From: Rhizosaccharibacter radicis | GTDB taxonomy: Bacteria; Pseudomonadota; Alphaproteobacteria; Acetobacterales; Acetobacteraceae | Direction of reading: 5' to 3' | Assembly: GCA_024508355.1 (NCBI GenBank) | Contig: JAMZEJ010000009.1 | Span: 124,001-188,000 of the forward strand | Length of the DNA: 64,000 nt | In this document: piece by piece, positions 1 to 8,900 of the stretch | How positions within the stretch are numbered: the stretch's first letter is position 1 | Layout: every line of letters begins with the position of its first letter | Notes under the pieces: generated by a model | The model's database searches: none | What the model saw: the letters and a program-made list of their open reading frames with translations, nothing else | Told to the model about the DNA's origin: nothing | Translations under genes and position numbers: made by a program

Positions 1-789
1 GTCGAGCGCCACGGAACCGGTGATGAACACCTGCGCCCGGCCGGAGCGCACGAACTCGAGCTTCGCGATCGCGGCACGCATGGCGTCCGTCGCCACGCCG
101 CCGGGCGCGAACGAGCCGTAATCGAGCTTCGGCTGCGTCACCACGAAGGTGTAGTGGCCGCCCATGTCGCTGAGCGAGCCGCTCAGGAGCTTCTGCCACG
201 ACAACGGCACCGGATGACCCGCCGCCGCCTGCGCGAGATTGTCCGCGAAGCCGTTCAGGGACGCCGCGAAGCTCGACAGGTTGGCCTGCCCGCGCGCGAC
301 GCCCTGGCCGATCAGCGACAAGGCGCCGAACAGCCCGCGCGCCGACGGGTCGGACGCGAGCTGGCCCAGGAAGGGCTGGGCGTCCACCGTCTTCTCCAGC
401 AGCGCTTCCAGCGGCTTGGCATCGAGAAACAGCAGCCCGTTATGCCGCAGGTAGCGGTCCTGGCCCGGCAGATCGACCGACCGGAAATGGCTGGTGGCCC
501 GCAGCGCTTCCGCGAGCTCGCGCGAAGTCGCCTGCGCTTCCTCCGGGATCTCGGCCCGGATCACCGCGACAAGCTGGTCCTCCCCCTGGGGAAAGGCCTG
601 CTTGAACATGGTCTGGCGCTTCTTCCAGGCGAGCTTGGCCGAGAACAGGCCGCCCGTGTCGGTGGACACCCCGAGGCGGGTCTTGGTGGCGACCACCGCG
701 CCCACCGCCAGCAGCAGGGCCAGCACGGACACCATCAGGGCGCGCCTGGAACAGAAGGCGGCGAGGCGCCCGAGCGGAACCGACAACAT
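1..789 (-). CDS. HpnN-like RND/MMPL lipid transporter, N-terminal part (gene runs off left edge)
   Basis: The frame is open from an ATG at 789 to the window edge, giving the first 263 residues. An in-frame stop at 811-813 excludes a longer start. After a short cytoplasmic stretch there is one clear membrane segment (about residues 14-34), then a soluble region (motifs STDTGGLFS, AFPQGEDQLV, LFGALSLIGQG) that matches the first periplasmic porter domain of hopanoid-associated RND proteins (HpnN, MMPL superfamily). Members move lipids, typically hopanoids, from inner to outer membrane using the proton gradient; full length is usually about 850-900 residues, so two thirds is missing here. It lies 21 bp downstream of a CDP-alcohol phosphatidyltransferase and should share its transcript. 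The linked phnW makes a phosphonolipid cargo as plausible as a hopanoid; that is inference. Confidence 0.8.
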   Translation of the reverse strand, partial: MLSVPLGRLAAFCSRRALMVSVLALLLAVGAVVATKTRLGVSTDTGGLFSAKLAWKKRQTMFKQAFPQGEDQLVAVIRAEIPEEAQATSRELAEALRATSHFRSVDLPGQDRYLRHNGLLFLDAKPLEALLEKTVDAQPFLGQLASDPSARGLFGALSLIGQGVARGQANLSSFAASLNGFADNLAQAAAGHPVPLSWQKLLSGSLSDMGGHYTFVVTQPKLDYGSFAPGGVATDAMRAAIAKLEFVRSGRAQVFITGSVALD

Positions 790-810
790 CGATGCAGCGC
801 CTTTCGCCGG

Positions 811-1503
811 TCAGGCGCCGGAAGCGTGTGAGGAAGCGGGCGAAGAAGCGTGGGTGGATGCGTGGCGGGACGCGGCGGCGGCCGCGCCGTCGGGCGGCAA
901 CCGCAGCAGCCGCACCAGGATCACCAGGGCCATCGCGCTGGTGCCGACCGCCGCCCCGAACAGGATCGGCATCAGCAGCCCGAACCAGGCGGCCGGCCCC
1001 AGAAGATACAGCGCGTCGTCGGCGTGGAAGCCCCAGGCGCCGTTCCAGGTGCGCTCGCCCGGCACCCGGGCCTCGTAGCGCTCGCTCATCCAGTTGCAGG
1101 CGAACATCGCGGCCGAGGCGATCACGCCGAGCGCCACGGCCCAGCCGCCCAGCCGGAAGCCATGCAGCGTCGCGTCGCGCAGCCCCACCCCGATCGCCAG
1201 GAAGAACAAGCAGTTCACCCCGTTATCGACGAGGTAGTCGTAGCGGTGGCCGCCCGGGCTCATCATGTTGCCGATGCGCGCCAGCTCGCCGTCCGCCCGG
1301 TCCAGAAACGCCGACAGCACCCACAGCACGCCGCCCCACAGGAAGGCATGGCCGCCCAGGGCTTGGGGGCCCATCGCCAGCGCGGCGCAGGCGCCCACGC
1401 CGGTCAGCAGCCGCAGGGTGGTGAGATGGTTGGGCGTGACACCGCTGCCGATCAGCGGGCGGACGGCGCCGCGCGCGAGCTTGTGGGTCCAGGTGTCGTT
1501 CAA
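811..1503 (-). CDS. CDP-alcohol phosphatidyltransferase family membrane protein
   Basis: 230 residues from a TTG start. This start is chosen because its TTG overlaps the stop of the upstream gene as TTGA (1500-1503); a longer frame upstream is Arg-rich shadow of that gene. The family signature D-x2-DG-x2-AR-x8-G-x3-D-x3-D is intact at about residues 64-86 (LDRADGELAR, then GHRYDYLVD); these Asp residues bind metal and the CDP group. About five to six hydrophobic segments follow. Such enzymes exchange CMP of a CDP- or CMP-activated substrate for an alcohol in the inner membrane. The substrate is unknown. Its position between an HpnL-like protein and an RND transporter, opposite phnW, makes transfer of an aminoethylphosphonate group from CMP-aminoethylphosphonate a good hypothesis. 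An ordinary phospholipid synthase is the alternative. Confidence 0.88.
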   Translation of the reverse strand: MNDTWTHKLARGAVRPLIGSGVTPNHLTTLRLLTGVGACAALAMGPQALGGHAFLWGGVLWVLSAFLDRADGELARIGNMMSPGGHRYDYLVDNGVNCLFFLAIGVGLRDATLHGFRLGGWAVALGVIASAAMFACNWMSERYEARVPGERTWNGAWGFHADDALYLLGPAAWFGLLMPILFGAAVGTSAMALVILVRLLRLPPDGAAAAASRHASTHASSPASSHASGA

Positions 1504-2576
1504 GACGCGTCTCCGTATTCGAGCGCGGCATCCGCGCGCCCTTCTTCCCGCCGTTGGTCCGGACCGGGCCGCTCGGCGTCCGCCACGGACGGATGTCCGG
1601 CACCTGGCCCGGGCAGGCGCGCCCAGTGCCGGTCCAGCCATTGCCAGGCGCCGAGCGCCGGCAGGCCCAGCACGATCTCGCGCATCCGCTTGATCAGCGC
1701 CAGCGCGATGCAGGCCGCCGGCGGGATGCCGAACAACCCGCCCACCAGCACGAAGCCGCCCTCGCTGACCCCCAGCGCGCCCGGCACCGCGAAGCCCGCC
1801 GCCTTCACCGCCTGGCCCAGGCTCTCGATCACCAGCCCCACGGCGAGCGACCTGTCATGATGAAGGAAATGCAGTGCCAGACACACCTCCACCGCCCCCA
1901 GCAGCCAGCTGACCGACTGGTGGACCGTGGCCCAGGCGACGTTGCGCGGCTTCTTGTAGAGGCCGGTGAGGGTACGATGCAGGCCGCGCATCTCGCCCAT
2001 GCCCTGCCAGCCGAACTGGCCGGACAGCTTCATCAGCCCCTTCTCGATCAGCCCCGCCAGCCCGAACCACTGCCCGCCCAGGAACAGCACGCCCACCAGC
2101 AGCGCCACCCCGATGCCGCCCGCGACCTCGTCCGTGACCCGCGACCGGCCCAGCAGCTCCAGCAGCACCAGCAGGCCGCTGATCGTGAACAGGATCTGGG
2201 TCAGCATCTCCATGGTGAGGTCGCACACCGTGCCGGCGGTGGCCTGCACGAGGCTGACGCCCCGGCGCCGCAGCAGCCGGGTGGCGGCGAACTCGCCGCC
2301 TACCTGCGCCACCGGCAGCAGGTTGTTCACGCCCTCGCGGATCCAGCGCAGCAGCACGAAATCCAGCAGCGGCGGCTGCGGCCGCGTCTGCCCCGCGATG
2401 GCGCGCCAGCCCAGCGCCGAGAACAGCACCTGCAACAGATGGAACGCCATCACCGCCGCGATGCCCCAGCCGGCCTGCCCCAGAAGATCCAGGATGTTGC
2501 CGATCCCGAACCGGGCCAGCAGCCAGACGGTGAGCGCCGCGCCGCACAGGGCGCCGATCGCGGTGAGCCACTTCAT
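1500..2576 (-). CDS. HpnL-like / lysylphosphatidylglycerol synthase TM-region family (UPF0104) membrane protein
   Basis: 358 residues starting MKWLTAIGALCG at 2576; a GTG two codons upstream is a possible alternative. Hydrophobic segments occur along the whole length, with the family-type stretches WIREGVNNLLPVAQVGGE and GFAVPGALGVSEGGFVLVGG (the latter like the conserved P-G-x-G-x-x-E motif of the LPG synthase membrane domain and of HpnL). Members lacking the C-terminal synthase domain, as here, are thought to act as lipid flippases or partners of lipid-modifying enzymes. It is the first gene of the leftward run and is divergent from phnW across 159 bp (2577-2735), which must hold both promoters. 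I see no squalene-hopene cyclase or other core hopanoid gene beside it, so a role outside hopanoid synthesis is possible. Confidence 0.82.
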   Translation of the reverse strand: MKWLTAIGALCGAALTVWLLARFGIGNILDLLGQAGWGIAAVMAFHLLQVLFSALGWRAIAGQTRPQPPLLDFVLLRWIREGVNNLLPVAQVGGEFAATRLLRRRGVSLVQATAGTVCDLTMEMLTQILFTISGLLVLLELLGRSRVTDEVAGGIGVALLVGVLFLGGQWFGLAGLIEKGLMKLSGQFGWQGMGEMRGLHRTLTGLYKKPRNVAWATVHQSVSWLLGAVEVCLALHFLHHDRSLAVGLVIESLGQAVKAAGFAVPGALGVSEGGFVLVGGLFGIPPAACIALALIKRMREIVLGLPALGAWQWLDRHWARLPGPGAGHPSVADAERPGPDQRREEGRADAALEYGDAS

Positions 2577-2735
2577 GAACACGGCATCTCCAACCGCGAC
2601 CGGCGCGATCCGGCGTGTTTCGCGCCCGCGGAAACGGGCTGCTTCTTTCCAATGCCTCGCCGCTCGGGCAGGAACGTCACGGCATCCCCGATCCGCGGCG
2701 CACGAGGCCGCCCCATGTAACGGACGCTCCCCGCC

Positions 2736-3947
2736 TTGAGAACTGTTATCGACAACCAGCTCCCCCCCGCGGTCGCGCCGTTGCCGCTCTCCGGCCGTGC
2801 CACCGGGCCCGGCGCCGACACCGCCCCTGGGGCCATCCCTGGCGCCGTCCCGGACACCGCCGGGCCGGAGCGGGTGCTGCTGCTCACTCCCGGCCCGCTC
2901 ACCACCAGCGACCGGACCCGCGCGGCCCTGAACCACGACTGGGGCTCGCGCGACGCGCGCTTCATCGCGCTCACCAGCCGGCTGCGCGAGCGGCTGGCCG
3001 CGGTCGCCGGGGGAACCGGCACCCACGAGACCGTGCTGCTGCCGGGTTCGGGCACCTTCGCGGTGGAAGCCGCGATCCAGAGCCTGGTGCCCCGCGACGG
3101 CCGGGCGCTGGTGCTGGCGAACGGCGCCTATGGCCGGCGCATGGCCGAGATGCTGCGCCGGCTCGGCCGCGCCCACGACACCATGCAATGGGCGGAACAC
3201 GAGCCGGTGGACCCCGCGGCGCTCGACCGGCGCCTGGCCGCCGAGCCTGCCGTCACGGACGTGCTGGTGGTGCAGTGCGAAACCACCAGCGGCATCCTCA
3301 ACCCGGTGGACGAGGTGGCCTCGGCCGTGCGGCGGCACGGGCGGCGCCTGATGGTGGACGCGATGAGCGCGATCGGCGCGCTGCCGGTGGCGGCCGCGCG
3401 CTGGAACGCCTCGGCGGTGATGGCGTCCAGCAACAAGGGGCTGGAAGGGGTGCCGGGCATCGGCTTCGTGGTGGCCGAGCGGGCGCATCTCGCCGCCAGC
3501 GCCGGGGTCGCGGCCAGCCTCAGCCTCGATTTGCACGCGCAATGGGACGGCTTCCGGCGCGACGGGCAATGGCGCTTCACGCCCCCGGTGCAGGTGGCGG
3601 CCGCACTGGACGCGGCGCTGGACCAGCTCGACGAGGAAGGCGGCGTGCCGGCCCGCCATGCCCGCTACGCGCGGAACTGCCGGGTGCTGGTGGACGGCAT
3701 GCGGGCGCTGGGCTTCCAGACCCTGCTGCCGGACGCGCTGCAGGCGCCGGTGATCGTCACCTTCCGCGATCCGGGACCACCCTTCTCGTTCGAGCGCTTC
3801 TACGACGCGCTCCAGGCACAAGGCATCGTGATCTATCCGGGCAAGCTCACGCGCGAGCCCTCGTTCCGCATCGGCTGCATCGGTGCGATCGGCGCCGCCG
3901 ATCTGGCCCGCGCCGTGCGGGTGGCGGGCGACACGCTCCGGCGGTGA
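2736..3947 (+). CDS. phnW: 2-aminoethylphosphonate-pyruvate transaminase
   Basis: A PLP class-V aminotransferase. The core begins at about residue 45 with LLLTPGPLTTSD, the hallmark start of PhnW. It continues with a PGSGTFAVE loop, the VDAMSAIGALP Asp region and ASSNKGLEGVPGIGF, which contains the PLP lysine, and ends with IVIYPGKL and FRIGCIG. PhnW interconverts phosphonoacetaldehyde plus alanine with 2-aminoethylphosphonate plus pyruvate. The displayed start is TTG at 2736 and gives an unusual 45-residue Pro/Gly-rich leader; GTG at 2871, just before the core, is the alternative. No phosphonatase (phnX) or phnA/phnY catabolic partner is adjacent. With PEP mutase and phosphonopyruvate decarboxylase elsewhere in the window, the biosynthetic direction is the simpler reading. 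Confidence 0.9.
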   Translation: MRTVIDNQLPPAVAPLPLSGRATGPGADTAPGAIPGAVPDTAGPERVLLLTPGPLTTSDRTRAALNHDWGSRDARFIALTSRLRERLAAVAGGTGTHETVLLPGSGTFAVEAAIQSLVPRDGRALVLANGAYGRRMAEMLRRLGRAHDTMQWAEHEPVDPAALDRRLAAEPAVTDVLVVQCETTSGILNPVDEVASAVRRHGRRLMVDAMSAIGALPVAAARWNASAVMASSNKGLEGVPGIGFVVAERAHLAASAGVAASLSLDLHAQWDGFRRDGQWRFTPPVQVAAALDAALDQLDEEGGVPARHARYARNCRVLVDGMRALGFQTLLPDALQAPVIVTFRDPGPPFSFERFYDALQAQGIVIYPGKLTREPSFRIGCIGAIGAADLARAVRVAGDTLRR

Positions 3948-4094
3948 ACGGCCGTCCGGGTTCGACCCGGGCGCCGCGACCCGTCGGCGGCCGGGTTTGC
4001 CGCTGACGCAGCTTTGCGCGCGGCCGGATGCGACGCTGGACGACCGCGTGCGTTTCGTTTCCTATCTGTTCTCGTGGACGGGAGACAAGACGGC

Positions 4095-5681
4095 ATGATG
4101 GCGTCAGACGGATCGGGCGGCGGCAGACGGCAGGGCTTCACGGAGATCGGGGGCAGCGCGTGCACGCTGCCGGGAGGCGCCACCTGCGAGGGGCCGCTGC
4201 CGGCGGACCATCCGGTGGCGGTGAGCATCTATCTCAAGCCGAAGAGCACGGACCCGGCCGGCAGCGGCGACCCGTTCGAGCGGCGCGCCTCGCTGCACCG
4301 GGCCGACATCGACGCGTTGTGCGCGCACGCGTCCGACCACGGCCTGACGGTCCTGGAAGCCGATCCGGCCCGGCGGCTGGTGCGGCTGTCGGGCACGGCG
4401 GCGCAGATCTCGGAAGCGTTCGACACCAGGCTGGAGGCCTGGAGCCATGACGGCCACCGCTTCCATGCCAACAGCCGGCCGCTCGGCGTGCCGGACGCGC
4501 TGCACGGCGTGGTGGAATCGGTGCTGGGACTCGACACCCGCGCGATCGCCCACAGCCGCATCGTGCGTCCCCGCCGCTCGCAGCCGGCGGGGATCGAGCC
4601 CAACAAGCTGGCGCAGCTCTACGACTTCCCGTCCGGCGCAACCGGCAGCGGCGTCACCGTGGCGCTGATCGAACTGGGCGGCGGGTTCCGCGCCTCGGAC
4701 AACAACGCCGCCTTCAAGGCGATGGGGCTGCGTCCGCCCACGGTGCTGGCGGTGTCCGTGGACGGCGCCACCAACACCCCGGGCGGCGACGCGGACGGCG
4801 AGGTGGCGCTCGACATCCAGGTGGTGGGCGGCGTGGCGCCCGGCGCGCGCATCGCGGTGTATTTCGCGCCCAACACGGACGCGGGCTTCGCCGACGCCAT
4901 CAGCCAGGCGGTGCACGACCGGACCAACAAGCCCAGCGTGATCTCCATCTCGTGGGGCAGCGCCGAAAGCAGCTGGAGCAACCAGTCGGTCACGACCATG
5001 AACTCGGTGCTGGCCGACGCCGCCGCCGCCGGGGTCTCGGTGTTCGCGGCTTCCGGCGACAGCCTGGCCACCGACGGGGTGGACGACGGCGCGGCGCATG
5101 TGGATTTTCCCGCGTCCTCTCCTTCGGCGATCGGCTGCGGCGGCACCTTCCTGTCCCTGAGCGGCGGCGCCATCGCCCGCGAAACGGTGTGGAACGACGA
5201 CACCGGCAATGGCGGCGGCCAGGATGGCGGCGGCACCGGGGGCGGCATCAGCGACCTGTTCCCCGTGCCACCCTTCCAGCAGAACGCGAACCTGCCTCCC
5301 AGCGTCAACGGCGGCCGCAAGGGACGCGGCGTGCCCGACGTGGCCGGGAACGCCGCGCCCGGCAGCGGCTATGCGGTGGTGGTGGACGGCCAGAAGCAGG
5401 TGGTGGGCGGCACCAGCGCGGTGGCCCCGCTCTGGGCCGGGCTGACGGCGCTGATCAACGGCCGCGCGGCGAAGCCGGTCGGCTTCCTGCCGGACTTCCT
5501 GTACGCGCAGCCCGCCTCGGCTGGGCTGACGGTGCCGATCACGCAAGGCAACAACAAGCCGGAAGGCTCGTCGATCGGCTACGACGCCGGGCCCGGCTGG
5601 AACGCCTGCACGGGCCTCGGGCGGCCCAACGGGCAGAAGCTGTTCGACGCCCTCACCGGGAGCACCGGCGCGATCAGCTGA
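4095..5681 (+). CDS. Sedolisin/kumamolisin-type serine-carboxyl peptidase (S53)
   Basis: 528 residues from ATG 4095, preceded by a GGGAGA-type ribosome site; a longer frame to 4014 lacks one. Residues about 25-165 form the Pro-kumamolisin activation domain, ending near the processing region with Arg-rich RPRRSQP, where mature enzyme would begin (EPNKLAQLYDFP). The catalytic residues are visible: Glu236 and Asp240 in GEVALDIQV, the oxyanion Asp322 in ASGDS and the nucleophile Ser441 in GGTSAVAP. The C-terminal calcium site is suggested by GYDAGPGWNACTGLG. These enzymes work at acid pH outside the cell and mature by self-cleavage. No N-terminal signal peptide is evident, so its export route is unclear. 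It stands alone, 147 bp after phnW. Confidence 0.93.
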   Translation: MMASDGSGGGRRQGFTEIGGSACTLPGGATCEGPLPADHPVAVSIYLKPKSTDPAGSGDPFERRASLHRADIDALCAHASDHGLTVLEADPARRLVRLSGTAAQISEAFDTRLEAWSHDGHRFHANSRPLGVPDALHGVVESVLGLDTRAIAHSRIVRPRRSQPAGIEPNKLAQLYDFPSGATGSGVTVALIELGGGFRASDNNAAFKAMGLRPPTVLAVSVDGATNTPGGDADGEVALDIQVVGGVAPGARIAVYFAPNTDAGFADAISQAVHDRTNKPSVISISWGSAESSWSNQSVTTMNSVLADAAAAGVSVFAASGDSLATDGVDDGAAHVDFPASSPSAIGCGGTFLSLSGGAIARETVWNDDTGNGGGQDGGGTGGGISDLFPVPPFQQNANLPPSVNGGRKGRGVPDVAGNAAPGSGYAVVVDGQKQVVGGTSAVAPLWAGLTALINGRAAKPVGFLPDFLYAQPASAGLTVPITQGNNKPEGSSIGYDAGPGWNACTGLGRPNGQKLFDALTGSTGAIS

Positions 5682-5957
5682 TCCCACGCCGGATCGGAAC
5701 CGGCCCTGTCGCCCCAGGAGCGTCATCCGCCGCTCCGGGTCGCGGCAAGGGCCGGCGGCGAGGGGATTATGCGGCTCGGTTCCGCTCAAGCCGGGTAGGA
5801 TGATCGACAGGGGTGAAGCCGTCCGGGGCCGATGCACCGTGTCGGCCAAAGCCCCGGATCGCCCTCCCGCACGGCCGTGATCGCACGGGTCAACCCGCCG
5901 CCTCGACCACCGCCGATCCGGGACGCCGAGGCCCCGTCAGGTGCGGGGCCGGCCGGA

Positions 5958-8900
5958 TCAGATGTCCGCCTCAGTCCCCTGAGCGGCGCGGTCGGCTTCG
6001 GCGACCGGCCGCGACACCGGGACCGCCGCCGCGGGAGGCGCCGCCCCGGCATCGCGCCGGGCGGCCAGCGCCTGGTTCCAGGCGGCGTTGCCGGCGCCGA
6101 TCCACATCGTCTCGTGATCCCCGGCGGCACTCGCGTACCGATCGAGCTCGGCGATCATGTTCATGCCGACGCGGGTGCGGTTGCTGACCGATTCCACCGC
6201 GTAGATCCCCTGGACGCCGTAGTGCCGGTCGTCGGCGATGAGGCTCGTCAGCTCGTCGGCGAGCTTCTCGTCCAGCTGCCGCGCCGCGGCCGCCTTTTCC
6301 GGCGAAGAGGCTCCGGCATGGGCCGCGGCGGACAGGGCCTCGAAGGTGTCCATGTAGTCCGTGACCTCGGGCGTCGCGTGGGAACGCAGCGTGTAGCGCT
6401 TGTTGAGGTCGTCCTCCCGCCGCATCTCGGTCAGGGCCTGCTGGAGGTTTTCCCGCCCGATCATCGCGTGCACCGGTCCGGGCTCGGCGTCGATGGCGGC
6501 TTCCAGGGCCGACAGGGTGCGGAATTCGACGTCCCGGTAGGTCTGCTGCTGATCGAAGGCGCCGTCGCGCTTGAGCGTCCGGAACGACGCCAGCACGCCG
6601 CGCTCGAGCATGTTGTTCTGCGTGCCGGCGATCCGCACCGCCGGCAGCGACACCGAGGACACGGCGGCGTCCGGACGCGACGAGACCGGGATGGACGGCA
6701 AGCCGGCCGCGAGGTTGGCGCCCACGGGTTCGCGCGCGCTGTGGCCGCTCTGCACGATCAGCCGGCGGTCGAGGCCGCTCCCGTCCGCACGGTTCAGCCC
6801 GTCCAGCAGATCGACCTGCCGGGATGCCGACAGGTTCGCCGAGACCGAGCCCGGATGGGCGGCCGTCCAGCGTCCCTGGACGCCGACGCCGGCGTTGATC
6901 TCGGCGCTGACGGTGGAGAAGCGGTGGTCCTGGCGCGCCACCGTGATCAGGTCGGAGCCCATGCCGAGCTTGGCCACCTGGTCGAAGAAGGTGCTTTCCG
7001 GGGCGGCGGTCCCGGCCGCCTTGCTTTCCGCATGGTCGAAGAAGGCGTTCATCAGGCGCTTCATCTCGAACCGGTACTGGTCCTCGGTCTTGGCGGGCGT
7101 GCCGGCCGCGTCGGTCGTTTCGCCGGACGATACCGGCTCGCCTCGCCTCGGCCCGTCGGCATACACCTTGCGGGTGCCGTTCTCCTCGTCCAGCTCGCGG
7201 CGGACGCGGAGCGTGTAGCCCGTCGGCATCTGCTCGGTGGAGGTCAGACGCCCGCCGACGCTGACCGGGAGGCCGAGCTTCCGGGCCGCGGCCAGGAACG
7301 AGGCGGAGAACGCCGCGCCGGCCGAGCCGGAAAGGTCGAGCTGCCGCCCCATGGACCAGTCGATGCCATAGCCGCCGGAATTGACGAACGACGTGCTGCT
7401 CGTGGTCACCTGCCCCCGAATGTCGGGGCCGCCGCCCAGCGACACGCCGGCGCCGCGGGCGTCGGGCTGGTGGTCGCCGTGGCTGGGCGAGAATTCGGTC
7501 GTCGGCCGCGACAGGCCGATGCGGCTGTTGGTGATGCCGCCGGTCTGCCCCCGGAGCCAGCGGACGCGGTCGCCCATCGGCAGGTCGTCCACCAGCTTGA
7601 GGTGGAACGCGCGCAGGTCCCGGAGGCTGCCGCTCGCCGGCAGCAGCGGATCGCCCCGCTCGATGGCGCCCATCCGGCCCAGATGCTCGTCGACCGCGCC
7701 CGGCAGCGACGCCGCCGCGCCGCCCGACAGGGCGGCGGCCCTGTCGCGGGCATGCCGCACGAGGCCGGGAAGGTCGGCAGGCGACGTGGCGAGCCGGGCG
7801 TGGGCGTCCTCGATCGTGACCGGCGGCAGGCCCGGACGGGCGGCGTTCACCTCCCCCACCGCGTCGCGGATCAGGGCCGATCGTTCGTCCTCCGACAGCG
7901 CGTCGTTGTGGAGCCGTGGACGTTCGGTCGCGCCGGCCGCCATCGCGCCAGAGTCCGTCGCCCCAGAGTCCGTCGCCTCGGCCGACGTTGCCTCGGCCGC
8001 GTCTGCAGCCGCCTCGCCGGCCGGTGCCGGCTGGCGCGTGGCCACGATCCGGTTCAGCGCGGCGGCGTGGAACGCGAGGTCCAGCGCGTCCGCCCTCGGC
8101 CGTTCCGTCGCCGGGATCTGGCCGATATGCTCGCCCAGCGCCTGCGCGGCCCCGAGCAGATGCCCGTCATAGGCATCCTGGATCTCGTGGACGTAGCGCA
8201 GATGCGCGCCCATGGCGCCGTAGGCCGCGACGGCGTCGAACACCGAGGGCGTGCCGCCCTCGCCGAACGGCAGCATGCGCCGGGCGAGCTGGCCGACGGA
8301 GCCTCCCTCCTGTGATCCGAAGTCGTGGCCGGCGGCGGTTTCGAACTGCGCGATGCTTTCCGCCAGGCTGCGCTCGTCGCGGAAGCCCTGCCGCCAGGCG
8401 AACACCAGCCGCTCGTCGTTGGTGAGCGGCCGCGCGGGATCGAGAACGGCGTTCGGGTCGCGCCATACCGCCCGGGCAGCCTGTTCCACCTTCTGGGCGA
8501 AGCTGGCGTTCAACGGGAGCGGCCCGGGGGCTGCGCTCGGCAGCTCGATCTGGTGCAGCTCGATGTCGTCGGCGCGCGCCCGCGTCTCGGTCCGGACCGC
8601 CGCCCGGGTGGGCAGACCGGTGAGGGCATTCACGGCGGCGCCCCGGAGCGACCGGGCGTGGTTCGCCTGGGAGATGCTGGTGGCGTTGCGGTCCAGCGCC
8701 AAGGCATGGCGCGCCTGGAGCACGACCTTGAGGCTCTTCTGCCGCAGCTCGGCCGCCGCGCCGGACATCCCGCCCGCCGCCTCCGCCCCGCCCCGCGGCA
8801 TCATCGCGCCGAGGGCGCGCCAGCCACCGCCGGTGGTCGACAACAGGCCGGCCAGCTGCCAGGCGCGTTCCTGGTCCCAGCTGCTGGCCGTACCGCGCGG

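Noticed and set aside
1-2576. Classical hopanoid biosynthesis cluster
   Set aside because: Only HpnN-like and HpnL-like transport proteins are present; no squalene-hopene cyclase, HpnC/D/E, HpnH or HpnG is in the window, so the names indicate families only.
5832-8315. Long open frame (827 codons) on the plus strand opposite the giant protein
   Set aside because: It is Arg/Gly/His-rich with no protein-like pattern and is antisense to a frame with balanced composition; high GC keeps such shadows open.
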